Origin: a bacterium
GTDB taxonomy: Bacteria; Chloroflexota; Dehalococcoidia; Tepidiformales; Tepidiformaceae
NCBI GenBank assembly: GCA_003577245.1
Contig: QEVS01000005.1
Span: 93,806 to 157,805 of the forward strand
Direction of reading: 5' to 3'
DNA: 64,000 bases
Of the stretch, positions 23,221-31,505 are shown one piece after another. Under the pieces are notes generated by a model. That model saw only the letters and a list, made by a program, of their open reading frames with translations, had not been told where the DNA came from and made no database searches. How positions within the stretch are numbered: the stretch's first letter is position 1; every line of letters starts with the position of its first letter. The position numbers were made by a program, and so were the translations under genes.

Positions 23221-26028
23221 ATGACACGCAACCAATCGCTCGATTCCACCACGTCCACCACCGGCACCGGATACCGCCAGCGCTGGCAGTGGGACTCCCA
23301 CGCCTGGGGCACCCACTGCGTGGACTGCTACCCCGGCAACTGCCTCTACCGCGTCTACGTCCGCGACGGGCAGGTCGTGCGCGAAGAGCCGTCCGGCACC
23401 ATGCCTGTCCTGGTCCCCGGCACCCCTGACCGTAACCCCATGGGTTGCCAGAAGGGCGCCGGCTGGAGCAAGACCCTCTCCGGTGAGGAGCGCGTGCTCT
23501 ATCCCCTGAAGCGCGCCGGGGAGCGCGGCGAGGGCCGCTGGCAGCGCGTCTCCTGGGACACGGCCCTCGGCGAAATCGCCGGCTCCATTCTCGAAACCAT
23601 CGAGTCCGAAGGCCCCGAAGCGGTCCTGCGCATCACAAGCGCCGCGGAAGGCGGCATCACTGCCGGCTGGTCCGCCTCGAGGCTCTTCAGCGAGCTCCTC
23701 GGCCTCAACGCCACCGACGTGAATGGCGACATCAACGACTTCTCACACGGGCAGTTCATCACCTGGGGCAAATTCCACAACGCCGTCAGCCCCGAATCGA
23801 AGTTCCAGTCCGAGCTCATTCTCTTCTGGTACTCCAACCCCGCCTATACCGGCATCCCCCTCTACCACTTCATCTCCGAGGCCCGGTACCGCGGCGCCGA
23901 GGTAGTCCTCATCGCCCCCGATTGCAGCCCCTCCCATTCCCACGCCGACTACTTCATCCCCGTTCGCATTGGGACGGACGCAGCTCTCGTCCTCTCCATG
24001 TGCCGCGTGATTCTTGACGAAGGCCTCTTCGATTCCCTCTTCATTCGCGAGCAGACCGACCTCCCCCTCCTCGTCCGGCGCGACAACGGCCGCTTACTCC
24101 GCGAGTGCGATCTCCGCGAAGGCGGCCGTGAGAACCAGTTCTACTGGCTTGGCGCCGATGGCAGCGCGCGCCCCGCCCCCAGGGGTAGCCTCGCCTCGGC
24201 CGGCGCCGAACCCCTCCTCAGCGGGGCAGCCACCGTCGAGACCCGCGATGGCGCCAGCGTCGAGCTGGTCACTACCTTCGACCTCCTCCGGGGGCGCCTC
24301 GCCGGCTACACCCCCGAGACCGCAACAGCAACCTGCGGCGTCCATCCCGATGTCATCCGCATGCTCGCCCGCAAGGTCGCCTCACGCCGGACCTTCGTCG
24401 AACGTGGCATGAGCCTCGTAAAGCACTTCCACGGCGACCTGATGGAGCGTTCCATGCTCCTGCTCCTCGCCCTCACCGGGAACTGGGGCCGCACCGGCAC
24501 TGGCATGTGGAGCTGGTCGCTCGCCAACTTCGATGGCCCGAACCTCATGAGCGCCAAGCAGGGTCCTGGCGTCGAAGCCGCCGAACGCGCCCTCGCCGGC
24601 CGCGAGCAGATGGTCGCCGGTGTGCGCGCCATGCTCCGCGCGGAAGACCCCGACCTCACCGACGAGGCGGCAGCCATCGAGATGGTCGCCCGCCTCACCA
24701 GTGCCGGGGCCACCCGCATGGTCCCCCCGGCCTTCTTCTGGTACTACCACTGCGGCTACCGCGAGAACTGGAACAACCCCGCCTGGAACGACCCCTCCAT
24801 GAAACGCCCCTTCTCGGACTACGTCGACGAGGCAGTCGACCGGGGATGGTGGAAGGGCGTTGCCCGCCCCGGGCCGGGAGCCACCCCTCGCGTCCTCATC
24901 GAAGCGGGGGGCAATCTCCTCCGGCGCCAGCGCGGCGGCCAGAACCAGCTTCTCAAGCACCTCTGGCCCGGGCTTCGCACAATCGTCTCCGTCGATTGGC
25001 GCATGAGCACCACCGCCATGCTCTCCGACTACGTGCTGCCCGCTGCCCAGCACTACGAGAAGCTCAGCTTCCACATGCCCAGCATCGATCTCCAGGCGCT
25101 CACCTTCTCCGACAGGGCCGCGCCCCCCGCGGGCGAATCGAAGCCGGAATGGGAGATCTTTGGCCTCCTCGCCCGCTCCATCGAAGAGCGAGCAAAGGCC
25201 CGTGGTCTCGCCCGGTACAGCGACGCCAACGGCATGCCGGTGCTGCTGGAGAACCTCCACCAGCGCTACAGCCACGGCCTCCAGACGGAAGAACAGCTTG
25301 TGGAGGAATGGATGCGCGACACCGCGCTCACCGGCACCCTCGAACCGGGAATCGGCCTTGCCGGCCTCCGCGAGAAAGGCTTCGCGCGCATCGAGCACAT
25401 CGGCGAGACCATGCCCCATGCCCTCAACCAGGCTTCCGACATCGAGCCCGCTGCTGCTTTCGTCTCCTTCCGCTGGCACACCGAGAAGAAGGTCCCCTAC
25501 CCCACCCTCACCGGGCGCGCCCAGTTCTACATCGATCACGAGTGGTTCCTCGAAGCCGATGAAGCCCTGCCGCGGCACAAGGACAGCCCGAAGATGGGCG
25601 GCGACTACCCCTACGAGCTCACCAGCGGACATAGCCGCTGGAGCATCCATTCAATGAACATCACCAACCAGCTGATGCTCGAAACCCACCGCGGGCGCCC
25701 CCACATCGTCATCAATAGCGCCGACGCTGCCCGCCTCAAGATCGCCGATGACGCTGAGGTGCGCGTCTGGAACGATGTCGGGGAGTTTCGTGTTCACGCG
25801 AAGCTATCGCCCACTGCCAGGCCCGGACAGGTGATCGTCTACAACGGCTGGGACCCCTACCAGTTCCCCGGCTGGCGAGGGCCCATGGATATCGAGCCCG
25901 GCATGGTCAAGTGGCTGCACTTCGCCGGCGGCTACGGCCATCTCCGCTACTGGCCCGTCCAGTGGCAGCCGGTGCCCATCGATCGGGGTGTTCGGGTACA
26001 GCTGGAACCGCTTCCGCCGAGCCGCTGA
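23221..26028 (+). CDS. Molybdopterin oxidoreductase, type II DMSO-reductase (NarG/EbdA-like) catalytic subunit 1
   Basis: This 935-aa bis-MGD molybdenum enzyme resembles the NarG / ethylbenzene dehydrogenase / steroid C25 dehydrogenase clade. N-terminal Fe-S ligands read H32-C33-x2-C36-x4-C41-x34-C76, the last in NPMGCQKGAGWS. The Mo region contains GDINDFSHGQFITWGK, followed by SNPAYTGIPLYHF and EARYRGAEVVLIAPD. The C-terminal MGD domain has TSGHSRWSIHSMN and VYNGWDPYQ. There is no twin-arginine signal, so it appears cytoplasmic, unlike EbdA. No beta, gamma or chaperone gene is adjacent. It shares layout with the protein at 55469-58246. The ATG at 23221 has CCGGAGG upstream. The substrate is unknown. 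Confidence 0.88.
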   Translation: MTRNQSLDSTTSTTGTGYRQRWQWDSHAWGTHCVDCYPGNCLYRVYVRDGQVVREEPSGTMPVLVPGTPDRNPMGCQKGAGWSKTLSGEERVLYPLKRAGERGEGRWQRVSWDTALGEIAGSILETIESEGPEAVLRITSAAEGGITAGWSASRLFSELLGLNATDVNGDINDFSHGQFITWGKFHNAVSPESKFQSELILFWYSNPAYTGIPLYHFISEARYRGAEVVLIAPDCSPSHSHADYFIPVRIGTDAALVLSMCRVILDEGLFDSLFIREQTDLPLLVRRDNGRLLRECDLREGGRENQFYWLGADGSARPAPRGSLASAGAEPLLSGAATVETRDGASVELVTTFDLLRGRLAGYTPETATATCGVHPDVIRMLARKVASRRTFVERGMSLVKHFHGDLMERSMLLLLALTGNWGRTGTGMWSWSLANFDGPNLMSAKQGPGVEAAERALAGREQMVAGVRAMLRAEDPDLTDEAAAIEMVARLTSAGATRMVPPAFFWYYHCGYRENWNNPAWNDPSMKRPFSDYVDEAVDRGWWKGVARPGPGATPRVLIEAGGNLLRRQRGGQNQLLKHLWPGLRTIVSVDWRMSTTAMLSDYVLPAAQHYEKLSFHMPSIDLQALTFSDRAAPPAGESKPEWEIFGLLARSIEERAKARGLARYSDANGMPVLLENLHQRYSHGLQTEEQLVEEWMRDTALTGTLEPGIGLAGLREKGFARIEHIGETMPHALNQASDIEPAAAFVSFRWHTEKKVPYPTLTGRAQFYIDHEWFLEADEALPRHKDSPKMGGDYPYELTSGHSRWSIHSMNITNQLMLETHRGRPHIVINSADAARLKIADDAEVRVWNDVGEFRVHAKLSPTARPGQVIVYNGWDPYQFPGWRGPMDIEPGMVKWLHFAGGYGHLRYWPVQWQPVPIDRGVRVQLEPLPPSR

Positions 26029-26031
26029 CCC

Positions 26032-26670
26032 CTACAGCCTGTCGCTGCACACAGCTATCGTCAGGTAGAAACCCGGGTCCAGCTCAGGCCAGAACCGTTC
26101 CTCCGCCCACGGGTCGCCACGCAGGTGGTAGCCCCTTCGCTCGTAGAACCCCGGCGCTTCCTCCGCCGTCAGCTCAATCCCCATCACCCACTTCGCACTC
26201 TTCCACGCGTAACGCGCCGGCACCACCAGCCGCACTGGCCAACCGTGGTCGGGCGTCAGGTCCCGGCCGTCAAGCCCGGTGGCGAGCAGCACGTCATCGG
26301 CCATCAGGCCCTCCAGGTCCATCGACGCTGTGAAACCCCCGTAACAATGGATGGTCGCGAAGCGCGCTTCGCCGTGCGGCCGGGCGAGCGCCGCCAGGTC
26401 CCTGAAACGTACCCCTTCCCATCTGTTGCCGAGGCGGCTCCACTGCGTCACGCAGTGCAGGTCGCTCGTTTCCTCCGCCCGGGGAAGCGCTGCGAACTGC
26501 CCCCAGCCCAGTTCTACCTCGCGTTCCACCAGGCCGAAGATGCCGATTCGCCAGCTCTCCAGGTCCAGCTCTGGCGTCCGTCCGAACGTGCGCACCGGTA
26601 GCCGCGTTTCCAGCTTCTGACCCGGCGGCAGTCGGCCCGCGCCCTCGGCAACGAGCGCTCCAATCGTCAC
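26032..26670 (-). CDS. YedY/sulfite-oxidase-like molybdopterin-binding protein
   Basis: This is a single-domain oxidoreductase of the molybdopterin-binding (SUOX-fold) family. From GTG 26670 it is 212 aa. The putative Mo-ligating Cys lies in SDLHCVTQWSRLGNRWEGV, followed by DHGWPVRLVVPARYAWKSAKWV, typical of the YuiH/YedY group. There is no Tat signal, heme or C-terminal dimerisation domain, so it resembles the small cytoplasmic type. The longer in-frame ORF runs into the upstream gene. The GTG is 7 bp after the dienelactone hydrolase stop, so the two genes form an operon. The tail converges on the large molybdoenzyme with a 3-bp gap. Confidence 0.85.
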   Translation of the reverse strand: MTIGALVAEGAGRLPPGQKLETRLPVRTFGRTPELDLESWRIGIFGLVEREVELGWGQFAALPRAEETSDLHCVTQWSRLGNRWEGVRFRDLAALARPHGEARFATIHCYGGFTASMDLEGLMADDVLLATGLDGRDLTPDHGWPVRLVVPARYAWKSAKWVMGIELTAEEAPGFYERRGYHLRGDPWAEERFWPELDPGFYLTIAVCSDRL

Positions 26671-26677
26671 GCTCGCT

Positions 26678-27445
26678 CTACCCTGCGGCCGCTGCCAGGT
26701 GCTTGTCGAAGAAGTCGAACACTCGCATCCAGGCGTCAACAGCCGCCTCCTGCCGGTAGCTGGGCCGGTAATCCGCGAAGAACGCATGGCCAGCGTTCGG
26801 ATAAACCTTGAACTCGAACTCCTTCTTGTGCCCGGTGAGCCGCGCGCGCAACCGCTCCACGTGTTCAACGGTCGGGTTCGTGTCTTCCTCCCCGAAGATC
26901 CCCAGGAGCGGGCAGCAGAGGTGCTCGATCAGGTCGATCGGTAGCACCGGCCGCAGCTCTGTGACCTCGCCCTCGACCGTGCGGCCACCCCAGCAATCCA
27001 CTGCTGCGTCGAGCCTGGTGCTGTGGCATGCGAGCAGCAGCGTGTGCCTCCCGCCCGAGCAGAAGCCGATGGCGCCGGCCCGGCCGTTCGACTGCGGCAG
27101 GTCCTTGAGGAAGGTGATCGCTCCTTCAAGGTCGGCCACTGCCTGGGCGTCGGCGAGCGCCATCATCTTCGGTCCCACCGAGGTCATGTCCGTGGGGTCG
27201 GGCGGCCCCACGCGCGTGTACAACTCCGGGGCAATCGCGGCGTAGCCCCGGGCCGCGATTCGTCTCGTCACCTCCTTGATGTGCGTCACGAGCCCGAACA
27301 CCTCGGGAATCACGATCACTCCCGGGTACGGCCCCGGGCCGAGCGGCCGCGCCAGGTAAGCGTCGATCCGGTCGCCGTTCATCCCCGGGTACGTCACCGT
27401 CTCGGCGATCAGCCCTTCATAGGGCATGCGTGGTGCATCTGCCAT
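26678..27445 (-). CDS. Dienelactone hydrolase family protein
   Basis: This 255-aa alpha/beta hydrolase is of the carboxymethylenebutenolidase type. The nucleophile is a Cys in AIGFCSGGRH, preceded by the conserved Glu in VIPEVFGL; the acid Asp is in GEEDTNPT and the His in NAGHAFF. These match DLH enzymes that open lactone rings in halo-aromatic or aromatic breakdown. Many homologues have other or unknown substrates. ATG 27445 is used because upstream sequence in frame is the antisense of the PAP2 gene. It is followed by the YedY-like gene in one operon. Confidence 0.88.
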   Translation of the reverse strand: MADAPRMPYEGLIAETVTYPGMNGDRIDAYLARPLGPGPYPGVIVIPEVFGLVTHIKEVTRRIAARGYAAIAPELYTRVGPPDPTDMTSVGPKMMALADAQAVADLEGAITFLKDLPQSNGRAGAIGFCSGGRHTLLLACHSTRLDAAVDCWGGRTVEGEVTELRPVLPIDLIEHLCCPLLGIFGEEDTNPTVEHVERLRARLTGHKKEFEFKVYPNAGHAFFADYRPSYRQEAAVDAWMRVFDFFDKHLAAAAG

Positions 27446-27594
27446 GTGCTTCGCCTCCGCAATCGGTTGCCCGCGGAACCGGCGCGCCCGGTCAAGAACA
27501 CCAGCGCTCCCGGCCCCTGGACTATTAGCGGTGCTGGTATGACACACCGGCCCGCTCCCTGTCCAGTGGGGACGCGCGTGCAAACCAGGAGTCC

Positions 27595-28257
27595 CTAAGC
27601 CACGCGCGCGGCCCAGCGCCCATAACCGGCGGCCAGGCAGAGCGCCGCCGCGCCCCACAGGTAACCGCCCGCAACATCGCTCGGCCAGTGGGCTCCGGCA
27701 AACACGCGCGCAGGGCCCGCGAGCAAGATCACCCCGAGCAGCAGTGCCTGCGCCGGCCGCACCATTCGCCGCGGGAGATAGGCGCCCGCGAAGATCGCCA
27801 TCGTTCCGAAGAAGAGCATGTCGCTGTAGACGTGTCCGCTCGGAAACCCGTGGGTGTCGCGCAGCCTGTCCACGCGCACGCCGAATTCCTCGACGGGCCG
27901 GGGCGCCTGCACGATCGCCTTCAGCAGCTGATCCACGAAGCGCAGCCCCAGCGCGGCGATGAAGGTGTAGAGCGCCTCCCGGTGCCGGTGCCCGGCAGTC
28001 CACCGGAACCGGCGTAGCCGCCCGGCCAGCAGCAGCACTGCCCCCGCTGCCACGAACGGGACCCAGCTCCACGACCCTAACCCGTTCACCAGGTTCGCGG
28101 CTCCTTCGAAGCTCTCCCGCGACTGGACCGCCCTGGTCAGCCGCACATCTCCCGGGAGCGGTGTGCCTTCAATCATCACCCACGCTGTGAGCGCCAGGGC
28201 GGCCGCCCCGAAGAAGCCGGCCCACCTGAAGAGTTGCCACTCAGCCATCTGCGTCAC
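27595..28257 (-). CDS. PAP2-superfamily phosphatase, membrane bound
   Basis: This 220-aa protein has about six hydrophobic helices. It carries the three phosphatase motifs: KAIVQAPRP, PSGHVYSD, and RVFAGAHWPSDVAGG. Family members dephosphorylate undecaprenyl pyrophosphate or phosphatidic acid at the membrane. GTG 28257 starts 7 bp after the stop of the lipoprotein gene, implying co-transcription. An ATG three codons in (28248) is an alternative start. Confidence 0.88.
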   Translation of the reverse strand: MTQMAEWQLFRWAGFFGAAALALTAWVMIEGTPLPGDVRLTRAVQSRESFEGAANLVNGLGSWSWVPFVAAGAVLLLAGRLRRFRWTAGHRHREALYTFIAALGLRFVDQLLKAIVQAPRPVEEFGVRVDRLRDTHGFPSGHVYSDMLFFGTMAIFAGAYLPRRMVRPAQALLLGVILLAGPARVFAGAHWPSDVAGGYLWGAAALCLAAGYGRWAARVA

Positions 28258-28264
28258 CGGGGTT

Positions 28265-29416
28265 TCACTTCAGCGGACGGCGTGCCCATTCCTCCCAGGT
28301 CCCCCAGGCCAGCTTGTTCGACCCGTCGCTCTTGCGCAGGCCCACGTCCTTGAACACGGCCGCGGCACCTTCTGCCGCGAACGCCGGGTCCAGCGCTGCC
28401 AGCCAGACCACCGCGCTGAAGCCGTTCGCCTCCGCGTCGCCCAGCAACCGCTGCAGGAACGCAAGCTGATCCTCCTCCGTGCCGACGTTCGCCTCCCCTT
28501 CCACCGGTTGCGAGGCATATCCGGCCTCGGAGATGAGGATCTCTCCATCCCAGCGCGCCTTCAGCTGGGAGTAGTAGTCCGGCCGGATTTCGGCCGCGCT
28601 CCGGTGGTCGCCCAGGTACGGGTAAGTGCTGATCGCCAGCGCATCCATGTGACCCCGGAACGGGTCGAGCACCTCCCACTGCGGTGGGTGCACATCTCCG
28701 AATTTCCCTTCGAGGTCTTCGAGCTGGAAGGTTGGGAAGACCTTCGTCTTCGGGCTGGCCGCCTTCGCCACCGTGTACGCCTCCCGGTAGAGCGAGACAA
28801 AGGCCTCGAACTGTTTTGGCGCGCGCGCGTAGAGCATGTTGATCTCAACGCCCAGCGCCAGGTAATCGGGCGAGTAGTTCTTCGCCACATAGGCCGCGTA
28901 GGCCACGAATGCGTTCCGGAGCGACTGGTCCTCGAAGCCCACCTGCGGGTCGACTCCCGCGGGCAGGTTGGCGATGCGGCTTCGCTGCACCACCCCGTCG
29001 GTGGGGTCGATCGCGTAGAAGAGCTCCAGCCCGCTGTACTGCTTCAGCAGCTTCAGCTCCGTCAGCGTCGTGTCCTCCGTGCCCTGGGAGATCTGCCCCC
29101 CTGCCATGAAGTCCTCCCACGGGGGCGCGCGCTGAATCAGGATCAGGTCCGCGTACTGTGCCGCCGTGGCAAACGCGCCGATGTAGGCCTCCGTGGTCCT
29201 TTCCGGCGGAAGCGCGCTGAATCCGATGCGGATACCACGCGGTTCACCCGCGGGGCCGGGCCGGACAACGGTTGGCCCAAGGAGGCCGGGCCCTTCGTTG
29301 CCGTTCTCTCCCCCTTTTCGGCCACCTTCGCCACACGCGATGAGGGCCAGCGCAAGAAACGCGGCCACTGCTACAATCAGCGCGCGGGGTAGCCGGGTTC
29401 GGCCGGGAGTACGCAT
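28265..29416 (-). CDS. Secreted lipoprotein with TIM-barrel (glycoside-hydrolase-like) domain
   Basis: This 383-aa protein has an Arg-rich N terminus, a hydrophobic signal helix and a lipobox ending in ALIAC (Cys at about residue 28), followed by a Gly/Glu linker. The mature domain contains YLALGVEINMLY (a Glu at the end of a strand) and GEILISEAGYAS (a second Glu), the pattern of clan GH-A retaining glycosidases such as arabinogalactanases. The substrate is unknown. The ATG at 29416 shares the palindrome ACGCATGCGT with the ATG of the divergent penicillin-binding protein, so the two genes start nose to nose. GGAAGG lies upstream. Confidence 0.75.
   Translation of the reverse strand: MRTPGRTRLPRALIVAVAAFLALALIACGEGGRKGGENGNEGPGLLGPTVVRPGPAGEPRGIRIGFSALPPERTTEAYIGAFATAAQYADLILIQRAPPWEDFMAGGQISQGTEDTTLTELKLLKQYSGLELFYAIDPTDGVVQRSRIANLPAGVDPQVGFEDQSLRNAFVAYAAYVAKNYSPDYLALGVEINMLYARAPKQFEAFVSLYREAYTVAKAASPKTKVFPTFQLEDLEGKFGDVHPPQWEVLDPFRGHMDALAISTYPYLGDHRSAAEIRPDYYSQLKARWDGEILISEAGYASQPVEGEANVGTEEDQLAFLQRLLGDAEANGFSAVVWLAALDPAFAAEGAAAVFKDVGLRKSDGSNKLAWGTWEEWARRPLK
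29372..29377 (+). promoter_or_regulatory. Candidate -10 of the PBP gene, inside the divergent gene
   Basis: TACAAT (5 of 6 consensus bases) lies 38 nt upstream of ATG 29415 and within the coding region of the divergent lipoprotein. No good -35 is seen. Confidence 0.4.
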
Positions 29417-31442
29417 GCGTGGGGCCTTCCTTGCCGCCATCATCGCGGGACTTGTCGTTGGTGGCGCCATTGCCGGGTATCGCCTCGTCACCGGTGACTC
29501 TGAGAGCGCGCCTGCCGCGAGCGCAACGCCCGAGGCCGGCTCTCCACGGGCCACCGCCGAGGCCTGGGCAAAGGCCTGGACACTCGGCGACACCCGCGCC
29601 CTCTGGGAGCTCCTGACCCCTGCAGCCCGGCAGGCATTCCCGTTCGACATCTTCAATGCAGAGTACGATTCCTTCGCCGTCGAGGTCACGCTCTCGCAGC
29701 TGGTCGCATCTGTCCGCTCCGCGCAGGAGGACAGTGCGAGTTTCGCCGTCCACCTGGCTACGAGCTATTTCGGAGAGTTCGACTACGAGGTTTCCCTGCC
29801 CCTCACAAAGGGGTCCAGTGGCTTCCAGGTAGCGTGGGAACCCTCCGCCATCCACCCCCGTCTGACGCCCACCGCCCGCTTCAAGAGCGACATCCAGCGC
29901 CCCAAGCGTGGCGCCATCCTCGACCGCAAGGGCGAGCCGCTGGCAATCACCCGCGAGGTGCGAATGCTTGGCCTCAACCGCTCCGTGGTCGCCGACCGGG
30001 GCTTCCTCAGCAACCGCCTGATCGAGTTCGGATTCGCCGCCGACCAGGTCAACGGCGCCTTCAACAGCACCGCGGGGCTCAACCAGCGCGTGGCCGTCGG
30101 GCCCGTTGCCGATGCAAAGCTTGAAGAGGCCACCCAGCTGGCGCGCATCCCCGGCGTGCTCCTCTACTTCGAGACCCAGCGCGTCCACCCGCTCGGTCCT
30201 TCGGCCGCCCACGTGGTCGGCTACACGCGCGAGCTGACTGCCGAAGAGCTGGCGGAACGGCGCGGGCAGGGGTACCGCATCGGCGACCGCGTTGGAGCGG
30301 TCGGACTCGAGGCATTCCTGGAAGAAACGCTCGCCGGGCGGGTGGGCGCGGAGCTTCGCCTTGCCGGGCCCAACGGCGAAACCATCGAGACCATCCGCTC
30401 CACCGCCTACGTGCCGGGCAAGGATGTCGCCACCACCCTCGATGCTGCCACCCTCGTCACCGCCCAGGCGCGCCTTGGCGCCCGGGCAGGCGCCGCTGTC
30501 ACCATCGACCCGCGCACGAACGCCGTCCTTGCCCTCAACAGCTCGCCGTCGTTCGACCCCGACGCGTTCGAGCGCAACGACAAGACTGCCCTCGATGCCA
30601 TCACGAAGGCGCCGAACTCGCCGCTGGCCAACCGCGCGACCACCGGTCTCTACTCGCCGGGCTCCACGTTCAAGCTCATCACCGGCGCCGCAGGGCTCGC
30701 ATTCGGCGGCTACACGCCCTCAGACCGTTTCGAATGCGGCTCCATCTGGCGTGGTGTCGACCCCCCGCGCAAGAACTGGGAGGGCGCCCAGGGCATGCTC
30801 ACCATCGCCGAAGGGCTCATGCGCTCCTGCAACCCGGTCTTCTACGAAATCGCGCTCAAACTCTACAACGACACCGACGGCGCTCTTTCCGAAATGGCGC
30901 GCGCCTTTGGCCTGGGCAAGGCTACCGGCATCGTCGGTCTGCCCGAAGAAGATGGCCTGGTCCCGGACGCCGAGTGGAAGCGCCGCACCCGGAACGAATC
31001 CTGGTACCCCGGTGATGAGGTGAATATTGGCATCGGCCAGGGCGACCTGCTCGTTACCCCCATTCAGCTCGCCAATGCCTACAGCACGTTCATTTCCGGA
31101 ACCCTGCGGGCACCGGTGCTGCTGGCCACCGAGACGGCCACACCGCGCGGCGCCCTGCCACTCACCGAACCCCAGTTCGCCCACCTCCGCCAGGGGCTCG
31201 CGCTTGTGGCCGGGCAGTTCGGCACCGCCTCGGCCGCCTTCTGGAACGCCGGGTACACCGGCTTCGCCGGCAAGTCCGGCACCGCGGAAGACGTCGGCAC
31301 ACAGCAGCACGTCCTTTTCGTTGCCTACGCCCCTGCCGCTGAGCCCCGCGCCCTGGCTGCCGTCGTTCTCGACGAGGGGGAATCGGGCTCCGTTGAAGCC
31401 GGCCCCATCGCCCGCGACATCGTCCTCATCGCAATGAAGTAG
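29415..31442 (+). CDS. Class B penicillin-binding protein with NTF2-like domain
   Basis: This 675-aa cell-wall transpeptidase has a single N-terminal signal-anchor helix (FLAAIIAGLVVGGAIAG). An NTF2-like domain follows (about residues 45-155, TAEAWAKAWTLGD...LLTPAARQ), as in MecA/PBP2a-type proteins. Next come the PBP dimerisation region (RGAILDRKGEPLA) and the transpeptidase domain. The catalytic motifs are S417-TFK in SPGSTFKL, SCN in LMRSCNPVFYE, and K620-SG in GKSGTAED. ATG 29415 with CGGGAG upstream overlaps the start codon of the divergent lipoprotein. The MecA-like layout does not by itself show beta-lactam resistance. Confidence 0.9.
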   Translation: MRGAFLAAIIAGLVVGGAIAGYRLVTGDSESAPAASATPEAGSPRATAEAWAKAWTLGDTRALWELLTPAARQAFPFDIFNAEYDSFAVEVTLSQLVASVRSAQEDSASFAVHLATSYFGEFDYEVSLPLTKGSSGFQVAWEPSAIHPRLTPTARFKSDIQRPKRGAILDRKGEPLAITREVRMLGLNRSVVADRGFLSNRLIEFGFAADQVNGAFNSTAGLNQRVAVGPVADAKLEEATQLARIPGVLLYFETQRVHPLGPSAAHVVGYTRELTAEELAERRGQGYRIGDRVGAVGLEAFLEETLAGRVGAELRLAGPNGETIETIRSTAYVPGKDVATTLDAATLVTAQARLGARAGAAVTIDPRTNAVLALNSSPSFDPDAFERNDKTALDAITKAPNSPLANRATTGLYSPGSTFKLITGAAGLAFGGYTPSDRFECGSIWRGVDPPRKNWEGAQGMLTIAEGLMRSCNPVFYEIALKLYNDTDGALSEMARAFGLGKATGIVGLPEEDGLVPDAEWKRRTRNESWYPGDEVNIGIGQGDLLVTPIQLANAYSTFISGTLRAPVLLATETATPRGALPLTEPQFAHLRQGLALVAGQFGTASAAFWNAGYTGFAGKSGTAEDVGTQQHVLFVAYAPAAEPRALAAVVLDEGESGSVEAGPIARDIVLIAMK

Positions 31443-31445
31443 ACG

Positions 31446-31469
31446 CCCTCCTCCCTCCTCCCTCCTCCC
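31446..31469 (-). repeat. Perfect 7-nt tandem repeat forming a G-quadruplex motif
   Basis: On the plus strand CCCTCCT is repeated three times and followed by CCC. The minus strand therefore has four GGG runs separated by identical AGGA loops, a textbook G4 motif. It ends 1 nt before a TATAGT -10 for the SPFH gene, occupying the spacer/-35 region. Confidence 0.75.
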
Positions 31470-31470
31470 G

Positions 31471-31476
31471 TATAGT
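31471..31476 (+). promoter_or_regulatory. Candidate -10 of the SPFH gene
   Basis: TATAGT (5 of 6 consensus bases) lies 29 nt upstream of ATG 31506, and a GGGAGGAAAG ribosome binding site is correctly placed between them. The -35 position is taken by the CCCTCCT repeat. Confidence 0.5.
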
Positions 31477-31505
31477 TCCTTCAGCACGCCGGGAGGAAAG
31501 CCCAG

